This document shows positions 25,401 to 37,400 of a stretch of 64,000 bases of DNA, piece after piece (the first letter of the stretch is position 1; each line of letters starts with the position of its first letter). The notes below the pieces were generated by a model. It was given only the letters and a program-made list of their open reading frames with translations, did not search any database and was not told where the DNA came from. Both the position numbers and the translations under genes were made by a program. The DNA is taken from contig OW240921.1 in the NCBI GenBank assembly GCA_933207985.1, forward strand, positions 4,802,318 through 4,866,317, in the 5' to 3' direction. The DNA is from Pelobates cultripes. Lineage: Eukaryota; Chordata; Amphibia; Anura; Pelobatidae.

Positions 25401-28400
25401 GCAGGCGGTCGAACATTAGGAGTGTTGAATTCCAACGTGTCGGGCTGTCGCAAATCAAGCGCCTCACTGGCATGTTGTTTCGCCGCTGGATATCGGCAAA
25501 GTGCACCATGGCCGTGTAGGAACACCTGAAATGGCCACACACCTTCCTGGCCTGCTTCAGGACGTCCTGTAAGCCTGTGTACTTATGCACAAAGCGTTGT
25601 ACGATCAGATTACACACATGTGCCATGCACGGCACATGTGTCAACTTGCCCAACTTCAATGCTGCCAACAAATTTGTTCCGTTGTCACAAACCACTTTGC
25701 CGATCTCCAGTTGCTGCGCAGTCAGCCACTTTTCCACCTGTGCGTTCAGGGCGGGCAGGAGTGCTTGTCCGGTGTGACTCTCTGCTTTCAAGCAAGTCAA
25801 ACCCAAGACGGCGTGACACTGCCGTATCTGGGATGTGGAATACTACCTGGGGAGCTGGGAGGGTGCCGTTGATGTGGAGCAAGACGCAGCAGCAGAAGAG
25901 GACTCAGCCGAGGAGGTTATGGAAGAGGATGGAGTAGGAGGAGTAGAGGAGGTGGCAGCAGGCCGGCCTGCAAGTCGTGGCGGTGTCACCAACTCCTCTG
26001 CAGAGCCATTCCATGCTTGGCAGCCGTCAGCAGGTTTACCCAATGCGCAGTGTAGATGATATACCTGCCCTGACCATGCTTTGCAGACCAGGTATCAGTG
26101 GTCAGATGGACCCTTGCCCCAACACTGTGTGCAAGACATGCCATTACTTCCTTTTGCACAATCGAGTACAGGTTGGGGATTGCCTTTTGTGAAAAGAAAT
26201 TTAGTCCGGGTACATTCCACTGCGGTGTTCCAATAGCTACAAATGTTTTGAACGCCTCAGACTCCACCAGCTTGTAATGGTAAAAGCTGGCGGGCTAATA
26301 GTACAGACAAGCCAGCTGTCAGACGCCGGGCAAGGGGGTGACTTTCTGACATTGGCTTCTTACTCTCAAACATGTCCTTGACAGACAACTGACTGTGGGC
26401 AGATGTGCAGGAACTGCTCAAGGCGAGAGACGGAGTGGCAGGTGGTTGAGAGGGGGCAAGGAGGACAGCAGTGGTTGACTTTGAATTTGTGTGCTGCTTG
26501 TACTCATGTGTTGATCCCATAGGCGTTTGTGATGTGCGATCATGTGCCTATGCAAAGCAGTTGTACCTAGGTGGGTGTTGGACTTCCCAAGACTCAGTTT
26601 CTTTTGACACAGGTTGCAAATGGCATCGCTGTTGTCAGAGGCAGACACACAAAAATAATGCCACACTGCTGAGCTCTGCAATGACTGCATTCTGGTGGTG
26701 GACACAGCATGCGTTGATTGGCGTGCTGTCGGGCTGACCCCGGGTGCCGATGCATGCTGTCTGACTGTGCCACTAGCTCCTTGCGACGACCTCCCCCTGC
26801 TTCCAACTCGTCTCCTCCTCCTCTCTGTCTCCCCATCTGAACTTTCGCCCTGTTCTTCTTTTTGCCGAGCGGGCACCCACGTGACATCCATGGACGCATC
26901 GTCATCATCAACCGCTTCACTTGTATATGACAACTCAGCAAAGGAAGCAGCAGCGGGTACAACATCATCATCATCACACCGTACATGTGTAATGCTGCCT
27001 GACTGAGACATATCCCTGTTATCTACATCCTCTGTCAATAATGGTTGCGCATCACTCATTTCTTCAAATGGATGTGTAAATAACTCCTCTTACATACCAA
27101 GTGAAGCGGCTGTGGTGCTAGTGTTGGTGGTGTGGTATCTTGAGAGGTGCCCACAGCTAAGCTGGAGGAGAATGTTGCATCAAGGTTCTGAGCGGAAGCT
27201 ATAGAAGATTGGGTGTCCTGTGTTAGCCAGTCAACTATGTCCTCAGAACTTTTCAAGTTCAGGGTACCTGGCCTCTGAAAACTGGGCATTATTCTAGGGC
27301 AAAAGGGAATCACAGCACCACGACCACGACGGCCCCTGCGGGATGGCCTGCCTCTGCCTGTCATTTTTTTTTCGATTAGTGGTACTATGTGTGCAAGCTG
27401 CTGTGACACCAGATATGAGTGGCACTGTGAACTGGCAGAGGTTGGCAGAGTACACGCTGAAGGGCTGACACACCCGCTTTGAGACAACTAACTGCTATTC
27501 AATCTATAACAGTGAAAAAAGTTTTTTGTTTTTAAATGCAAGCTATTGTGACACCAGATATGAGTGGCACTGTGAACTGGCAGAGGTTGGCAGAGTACAC
27601 GCTGTAGGGCTGACACACCCGCTTTGAGACAACTAGCTGCTATTCAATCTATAACAGTGAAAAAAGTTTTTTGTTTTTAAATGCAAGCTATTGTGACACC
27701 AGATATGAGTGGCACTGTGAACTGGCAGAGGTTGGCAGAGTACACGTTGTAGGCCTGACACACAGACGCTTGGAGACAACTAACTGCTATTCAAACTATA
27801 ACAGTGAAAAAAGTTTTTTGGTTTTTAAATGCACGCTATTGTGACACCAGTGAGTGAGTGGTGGCACTGGGCAAGTGGGCACAGTATACGCTGCGAGCCT
27901 GACACACAGACGCTTGCAGACAACTAACTGCTATTCAATCTATTACAGTGAAAACAATTTTTTTTAAATCCAAGCTATTGTGACACCAGTGAGTGAACGA
28001 TGGCACTGGGCAAGTGGGCACAGTATACGCTGCGAGCCTGACACACAGACGCTTGCAGACACCTAACTGCTATTCAATCTATTACAGTGAAATACATTTT
28101 TTTTTTTTAAATGCAAGCTATTGTGACACCAGTGAGTGAGTGGTGGCACTGGGCAAGTGGGCACAGTATATGCTGCGAGCCTGACACACAGACGCTTGCA
28201 GACAACTAACTGCTATTCAATCTATTACAGTGAAATATATATATTTTTTTTTTAAATGCAAGCTATTGTGACACCAGTGAGTGAGTGGTGGCACTGGGCA
28301 AGAGGGCACAGTATACGCTGCAAGCCTGACACACAGACGCTTGCAGACAACTAACTGCTATTCAATCTATAACAGTGAAAAAAGTTTTTTGGTTTTTAAA

Positions 28401-31400
28401 TGCACGCTATTGTGACACCAGTGAGTGAGTGGTGGCATTGGGCAAGTGGGCACAGTATCCACTGTGAGCTTGACACAGAAGCTGGCAGACAACTAACTGC
28501 TATTCAATCTATTATAGTGAAAAAAAAAATTTTAAATGCAAGCTATTGTGACACCAGTGAGTGAGTGGTGGCACTGGGCAAGTAGGCACAGTATCCACTG
28601 TGAGCCTGACACAGAAGCTGGCAGACAACTAACTGCTATTCAATCTATTATAGTGGAAAAAAAAATTAAATGCAAGCTATTGTGACACCAGTGAGTGAGT
28701 GGTGGCACTGGGCAGGTGGGCACTGTATCCACTGTGAGCCTGACACAGAAGCTGGCAGACAACTGCAATTACATTACACAAAAAAAAAAAAAACAACAGA
28801 CTGATGTTCTAGCCCTAAAAAGGGATTTTTGGGGTGCTGTCCTTACAGCAGAGATCAGATGAGTCCTTCAGGACTATAGTGGACACTGTATACACTAACC
28901 TAGCTATCCATTTCCCTATCAAATCAGCAGCAGCTACACTTTCCCTCCTCTCACTAAGCATGCAGCTTGAGAATGAATCTAAAATGGATGCTGTCCAGTA
29001 GGTGGGAGGGTCTGCTAGGGAGGGTGTGCTGCTAATTGGCTGGAATGTGTCTGCTGGCTGTGAGGTACAGGGTCAAAGTTTACTCAATGATGACGAATAG
29101 GGGGCGGATTGAACCGCACATATGTTCACCCGCCGTGGCGAACGCGAACATGCTATGTTCGCCAGGAACTATTCGCCAGCGAACCTTTCGGTGCATCACT
29201 ATAAAATACAATAAAATACACAAGTTTACATTTATGACATAAAATACAGACATGCAACATATGCCCAGATAGCTTTGGTCTGAGCGCACAATACTGAATG
29301 GCGCTCAGACCACAAACACATACAGTTCAATTGCCATGGAGCCAAAGTCTTTTATTACATGAATAGGCTCCATGGCATTGCTATCTGGGTTATGAGTTCA
29401 TTCAGTAAATCCGAGAATCTACCAAACGCCAGGGCAGAAAACATGAATAGACCTTTATGCATAGGAAAATAGGGTATTTAAATGCTGGTCCATCGTCAAA
29501 AGGCAGCAGGCAGGCAACCAGGCTCCTCCAATGCACAGTGGCGAGATTGGTCTCTTCACATGGACCTTTGTTGATAGTGTAATATCTTTAGTTTTTACCA
29601 GCTTGTCCAAGCTTGCCATAGCTTTCCTCCTCAGAAGCAAACGTCTTTTAATTTTATTACTACTGTCACCATCTGCAGAGATCTTGGATCCCAGGAAAAT
29701 AAAATCTGTCACTGCCTCCACTTCTTCCCAATCGATTTGCCAAGAACTAAGATTGCTGTTTGCCATGATCTTAGTCTTTTTAACATTAAGCAGCAAGCCA
29801 GCTTTTGCACTCTCTTCTTTTACCCTCATTAACAGGTCCTTTTAGTTCTTCCTCACTTTCAGCCATCAGAGTAGTATCATCCACATATCTGAGGTTGTTG
29901 ATATTTCTTCCAGCAATATTGATTCCAGCTTTGGATTCATCCACCCCAGCCTTACGCATTATGTATTCCGCATATAAGTTGAATAAATAATGTGACAATA
30001 TACAACCTTGTCGCACTCCTTTCCCAATCTTGAACCATTCTGTTGTCCCATGTTCAGACTGGTCCACATACAGATTCCTCGGGAGCTGGATGAGATGATC
30101 TGGTACTACCATCTCTTTAAGAACTTGCCACATGGTGCTGTGATCCACACAGTCAAATGCTCTAGAATAGTCTATGAAGCAGAAGTAGGTGTTTTTCTGG
30201 AGCTCTCTGGCTTTCGCTATTATCCATCGTACATTGGCAATTTAATCTCTTGTGCCTCGTCCTCTGCGGAACCCAGCTTGTACATCTGGTAATTCCTGGT
30301 CCATATATTGTTTGAGTTGAGCTTGTAGGATCTTAATAATTACTTTGCTGTCATGTGAAATTAGTTGCATGTGAAACTCGATAATTGGAGCACTCTTTGG
30401 TATTGCCTTTTTTTGGGATTGGGATTGGGATGTAGACTGACCTTTTCCAGTCTTTTGGCCACTGTTGAGTTTTCCAAATTTGTTGGCATAAGGCAAGCAG
30501 AATTTTCACACCCTCATCTTGCTGAATATTAAATTGTTCAATTGGGATTTCATCAACTCCTGCAGTTTAGTTATCTGTAAGGCCTTGTATGGCCCATCTC
30601 ACTTTGCTCTCCAAGATTTCTGATTCCATCTCATCGGACCAACTATTGAGGTCTTCACTGCTGTTAAGATCCTTCCTGCAAAGATCTTCAGTGTATTCCT
30701 GCCATCTCTTCTTTATCTGATCTTATTCTTTTAAGTCCCTGCCATTTTTGTCTTTTATCACACCAATTTAGGCATGAAAGGTAACTTTTCAATACCCAGT
30801 TTTATTAAATTGTTCTTTGCAACAGCAGACTTTCCTTTCCCCTCCAAACACATCCGCAGTTGGGTGTCCCCTTGGACAGTAGATCTGGTGCTACTCGTAC
30901 TCGCACTCTACTCTACCTCAGTAATGTGGTAGGCACCTTCTGACCTGAGGGGCTCATCTTCCAATGACATATCATTATGTCTCTGGTTGTGCTTGTCCAT
31001 ATAGTTATCTTAGCAAAGTTACTGGAGTGGGTTACTAGTTCCTTCTCTAGTGGACCGCGATTTGTCTGACTTCTCTGCTATGACCTGCCCATCTTGGGTG
31101 CCCCTACATGGTTCATTGAAGTATACAAGCCCCTTCACCACGGCAAGGTAGTGATTCAGAAGGATCTGGGTGCTAAGACCCTGTGACTAAAAAACTAACA
31201 ATGACCCTGCACAATAATTCTATGTTACCACACCCTGAGTACATGAAAAAGTGAGTAAAGTAATTTAGGGTCCCAGGAACCTCGGACATTCACTATTCTG
31301 CTTGAGCAAGAATGGAAGTGAGGGGAACGGCCTACAGTCACCCTTTGTTATTTCACTTTTCACTTATTTCTGATATTTGACAAACACTTTCTGCTGATGT

Positions 31401-34400
31401 TGCCTTTCTTCTGATGTTGACAAGCAAACAGCAAACAGCTATTAGGGCTTTGTATTCTATAATAGGTTTAATAACTGGTGGCCAGGAATGATTTTTCACT
31501 CAGGTTTCAATAAGTGCAGTGTCTCATCAAAGGGGCAAAAAACCCAGAAACATCTAGAGCTCACTCCGTATATCTATTATTTTACTGGAAGTACATACAT
31601 TTGGCAATCAAATACTTGAACTCTTAAAACAGTAAAAAATAATACAGATTTTGAATCCAGTCATAAAAATGTCTTACCTTCCAACTCTTTCCAAATTCAA
31701 TGGCATTAGGGGCCTGTGAGCCGCTAGGCATTTGAAAGTCATCTGCCGGATCCTGGTTGTAATTCCCGCACATGCCTTCAACATTCTTTGAATAACGCCT
31801 TGTGAGCTCAATGCGTACAACGCTATCCCAATCATACGATACCATTACATCAGTCGTGAACTGGATGATTGCTGTGTTCCCACTTTGGAAAATGTTTATC
31901 ATAGAATCAGTTCCACTATTCAGGTTCACTGGCAGAAGGGACATTACGTTATTGACCTGTTCAAAGGAATTTAGGATAGGAGAAACAAATAAATGTGTGT
32001 ACAGGACATTCAGGGAAAACAGGTAAGAATGATAATAGGAAAACAAACATCAAAACCAACCATTAATCAATAAAACATGCAGGTTGGTTATAAGCAAACA
32101 AAGATATCACCAAAAGATACAAATAGTGCAAGAAATAAAATATAACACACAATGATACTTAACTTCAGATAACGTGTAACAGCCTCCCTAGGTCGTTACC
32201 CAAAAAACGACCTATATCATATATAGGAAACCACAACAAAAGCAATTCGGGAATAGCTGTGTAAATCTACAGAGATAACATAAAACAAAACATAGTGTAA
32301 TTTTGTTACAAAATACAATATTCTGTGCGCAATTATCGGTTGCACTCACTAGATAAGAGTAGATATAAACGCTCTTAGGGTGCCTCCCCCGGTGTAATGG
32401 GGGGCCAAGCAATCCTTCTGTTCACCTCAAAATTCGTATTCCACCAAAAGACACCCACAGGTCAGGGTTTAGAAAAGTGAAAAAGATTTATTCAATAAAA
32501 ATATAAGCAGTCACCAATTTAGCATAGGATATGGATGCAGAAAGATAGTCCTACGCGTTTCGTTCGTTATGAACTTCCTCAGGGACCACAATAAAATAAT
32601 CACCATATATAGGTACAAAGTATAAAATAAACATATCCTAAAAACAACCCCCCTCCCTGTGTCCTTAAATAGGGCTAATCCATTAAGTCCATTGGTGGAT
32701 TCAGTGGGTGTTAGATCCTTTTTCTTCTTTGATTGGAGGAGAGAACCCCCTCCATCAGCTGTTTTATCACCATTCCAATCCAAAGCGAGCGCCCTTTTTC
32801 GCCAAAAACCGGAAGTCGTCATCATCGCCGGAACCGGAAGTGACGCCACGAAACCGGAAGTGGCGTCACAAACTTGTTTGCGTTCCAATATGCGTTCCAG
32901 TGGTGTTGTCTCCATAGCAACCCAGGGTATTAATCTCAGCCACAATGTATATAATACAGGGAAGCCAATTATAGCCCCCAAATTCTGCTAAAGAAAAAAA
33001 TGTTAACCATCTGTGGTTTAAATTATTTTCATTTATTTTATACACTGAATAATGGCAGCAGGTATTATATTGTATTAATCACTATTTGAATCATAAAAAA
33101 TTATGAATACATTAAATCAAAATCTGAACCAAAACATGGTCGAATAAAAAAATATATAAAGTGAAATAATATGCCAATTGTCAAAACTTAAGAAACTCTT
33201 AGCTTGAAAATTCCACCGCTTAAAGGTGAAAAGGTCTTTTATTCTTAAAGGAACACCTCTTCAGAAAATATACATACAAACATTTTGACCAAAAAAATAT
33301 TACTATTACCTAAATCCTTAACTATGTAACACCCCATATAAACCCTTAAAACAAATTATAACTGTTTGTTGTACAATATCAGAACCATTCTCCATAGGGG
33401 TTAGTCCTCAACTGTAGAAAAAAGTCCCACAATGGGGACAAGCACGCATACCTAATCTATCCAAGTAAATATGTCAATACCAAATATTACTTGGACCATA
33501 TTAGTCCAAGAAACATGTTAAGTTAATATCAATGTTTAAACCCCTTGGCGTGAGGGTCCGTAGTTTATGAATCCAGAAAGTCTCTCTCTGGGCTAGTCTC
33601 TGGACTCTATTTCCCCCACGCCAAAGGGGGGGGGATACCCTTTCGATTCCCAAACACTTGAAACCTCTAAATGAAAACGAGGGACATTGTATGCAGTGGG
33701 CAGGGACTGAGTGTGTCAATAGTCCCTTTTTAATATTATTAAGATGTTCTAACAAGCGAACCTTCAAAAACCTCTTGGTCCATCCCACATATTGTATGCC
33801 ACACGGACATTGTAATAAATATCCCACAAAGTCCGTGTGGCAATTAATATCATCTTTAAGTTGAAAATTCTCCCCCGTAACAAAACTAGAGAAGGAATGT
33901 ATATATGTAACCGATGCCGTTACATCTGGAAGCGATCAACTACTTTATGGAACAAGATACAGAATTACCAGTCGATTTGAGGGATTTTGTTTTTTCTTCT
34001 GTTTGATTTATTTTATATCACAATTATTTTTTCTTTAATGGTGATTATTTTATTGCAAATCACGGGGAACGCCATGGGAACCAAGTTCGCCCCCAATTAT
34101 GCCAACATCTACATGAGGAGGTGGGAGGAGTTATTTGTGTGGTCTGAACATGACTGGAGGGCGAGCTTGGTCCTATGGCAGCATTACATTGACGATGTTA
34201 TCATTATTTGGAAGGGGTCTTTTACTTTATTTCAGAACTTCGTCAATTTTTTGAACACCAATGAGTATCACTTGGTTTTCTCTCCTGTGTGGAACAGGTA
34301 GGAGATCAATTTTCTTGATCTCACCTTGTCCCATGATTCAGGACATATTAGGAGTAAATGCTTCTTTAAACCCACAGATGGTAATGGGTTTGTTCACCGC

Positions 34401-37400
34401 AAGAGTGGCCATAATCACCCTTGGCTTAAGGGAATTGCTAGAAGTCAATTTACTCATCTGAGGCAGAATTGCTCAGATATACAAGACTTCTATTCCCAAT
34501 CATCACATATTAAAAAGAAACTTGTTGATAGAGGATATAAGAGTAAAGAGCTAGAGAGAGAAATTTGGAGAATTGGTGATATGGAAAGGGAAACTTTACT
34601 GGAAAATAAGCTATGTCCCTCAGATACTAGGAATGGTTTTCGTTCAGCTTTCATTACTCATCTTAATACTGATCATAATAGAATTAAGAGAAGCCTTCAA
34701 GGTTGTTGGCCCATTTTGCTACAGGACCCCATTTTGGGAGTGTATTTACCAGATAACCCCATGGTTATTTATAAAAAAGAATAAAAATTTCAAGAATATG
34801 TTGGCACCAAGTTATGCCATTAAACCACCAACAGTTTATACTTCTACCCGCTCAGGTTCTTTTCGGGGCTGTGGTTCCTGTAAAGCTTGTGCTACGGCAT
34901 CGGTTACATATATACATTCCTTCTCTAGTTTTGTTATGGGGGAGAATTTTCAACTTAAAGATGATATTAATTGCCACACGGACTTTGTGGTATATTTATT
35001 ACAATGTCCGTGTGGCATACAATATGTGGGACAGACCAAGAGGTTTTTGAAGGTTCGCTTGTTAGAACATCTTAATAATATTAAAAAGGGACTATTGACA
35101 CACTCAGTCCCTGCCCACTGCATACAATGTCCCTCGTTTTCATTTAGAGGTTTCAAGTGTTTGGAAATCAAAAGGGTAGTAGTTAAGGATTTAGGTAATA
35201 GTAATAATTTTTTGGTCAAAATGTTTGTATGTATATTTTCTGAAGAGGTGTTCCTTTAAGAATAAAAGACCTTTTCACCTTTAAGCGGTGGAATTTTCAA
35301 GCTAAGAGTTTCTTAAGTTTTGATAATTGGTATATTATTTCCCTTTATATATTTTTTTATTCGACCATGTTTTGGTTCAGATTTTGATTTAATGTATTCA
35401 TAATTTTTTATGATTCAAATAGTGATTAATACAATATAATAACTGCTGCCATTATTCAGTGTATAAAATAAATGAAAATAATTTAAACCACAGATGGTTA
35501 ACATTTTTTTCTTTAGCAGAATTTGGGGGCTATAATTGGCTTCCCTGTATTATATACATTGTGGCTGAGATTAATATGCTGGGTTGCTATGGAGACAACA
35601 CAACTGTAACGCATATTGGAACGCAAACAAGTTTGTGACGCCACTTCCGGTTTCATGACGTCACTTCCGGTTCCGGTGATGATGACGAATTCCGGTTTTC
35701 GGCGGAAAAGGGCGCTCGTTTTGGATTGGAATGGTGATAAAACAGCTGATGGAGGGAGTTCTCTCCTCCAATCAAAGAAGAAAAAGGATCTATACCCACT
35801 GAATCCACCAATGGACTTAAGGGATTAGCCCTATTTAAGGACACAGGGAGGGGGGTTGTTTTTAGGATATGTTTATTTTATACTTTGTATCTATACATGG
35901 TGATTATTTTATTGCGGTCCCTGAGGAAGTTCATAATGAACGAAACGCGTAGGACTATCTTTCTGCATCCATATCCTATGCTAAATTGGTGACTGCTTAT
36001 ATTTTTATTGAATAAATCTTTTTCACTTTTCTAAACCCTGACCTGTGGGTGTCTTTTGGTGGAATACGAACTTGGAGGTGAACAGAAGGATTGTTTGGCC
36101 CCCCATTACACCAGGGGAGGCACCCTAAGAGCGTTTATATCTACTCTTATCTAGTGAGTGCAACCGATAATTGCGCACAGAATATTGTATTTTGTAACAA
36201 TATTACACTATGTTTTGTTTTATGTTATCTCTGTAGATTTACACAGCTATTCCCGAATTGCTTTTGTTGTGGTTTCCTAGGTTGGTTATAAGGACAGCTA
36301 AATAAAACATAAAAACTGTTTTTATATGGAATATTTAAACAGTTAATATGTAAATTCTCCTTTTGTTCCATATTTTATGCATATAGCGGAAATTCAGTAA
36401 AAGGTATGGGTTCTGCCTTTGTACTCACTCTCACATAGCCAACTTCCCATTTCTTGATATCGATAGTGTAGCCGCTTGTTTTGAAGGTTACCAGAGCCAC
36501 ATAGGAAACAGCAACATTTCCTCGATTATCATTTTTGGCCAGAACTGTAAAGCGTTTAAGAGTCATCACAGCATCTTTAGTGACATTCACCAGAGTATAT
36601 GTACATGTCCCCATAAAATCATAGTGACGTGTATCAAAGGTAGTGTAATGGGGGTCTCCTGAAGCCCAGCATGCATCAACATTCAGAGGAATACACCTTG
36701 GCTTTCCATTCTCCATAATGCACTCATGTCTCCAAGGACAAACAGTGGTTCTACAAGATGGAAGTGGGTCCTGAGAATCTGAGACAAATAAATAGGCAGA
36801 TTCATTATTTTCAGGCTAATTGAAAGAAAATGGGCATCTGTAAAATCTGTCACATTTAGCATGAATAGGTGGAAATATTTTCCAGTAAAGGAATTATTTA
36901 ACAACCAATTAGCCTTCTGTCTGCATGTTGGCAGTAAAGCATAGATAGGACAAGCTTGGGTGATTTATTTTGTGATGTAGCGCCCACTCAGAGTGTCTTG
37001 TTTGTTATATTTTGCTTCTGTCGTTACAGAGGAATACACTTTCTTCTAAAATCTGTATATAACATGTCCCAAATATATGCATCGTGTCACAACATGTTTT
37101 ATAATTATTTATGAAATAATAAGAGAGCCCATACTTTCCATATGATGGATTAGTGATTTTATCAGAAAATGTTATCTAAAAGTTCTACCTCGGGGCTACC
37201 AGAAATCATTGCCTCTTACCCAATGAGACGCAGGAGTATGTATTTTATATAAGCACCCACGATAAAATCATTGATTTAGTTTCTCTAGCCTAAATGTATT
37301 TTCACAGTTCTAAAATATAATAATTACGTTAATAATAATGGAATTTTGGAATTGTATGTGATTGCTGCCTTGCCGATTTCTGACTTCCTGTTGGCTTGGG

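Larger units (their letters stand above)
32095..36278 (+). mobile_element. Penelope-like element with long inverted arms
   Basis: A 4184-bp insertion in gene A intron 3, flanked by the 14-bp duplication AGGTTGGTTATAAG (32081-32094 and 36279-36292). In gene B the same intron is only 235 bp. The left arm (about 32222-33927, minus) and right arm (about 34895-36278, plus) are inverted copies. The right arm lacks about 310 bp (33330-33640 of the left arm). The core 33930-34890 carries RT. Each arm has GIY-YIG coding and a hammerhead-like motif. Such arms are known for Penelope-like elements, which often integrate with inverted partial copies. Confidence 0.9.

Noticed and set aside
24164..25540. 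A 458-residue minus-strand ORF as a host gene.
   Set aside because: It ends with the hAT dimerisation signature and lies beside subterminal repeats and a TIR. The upstream parts are frameshifted, so it is a transposase relic.
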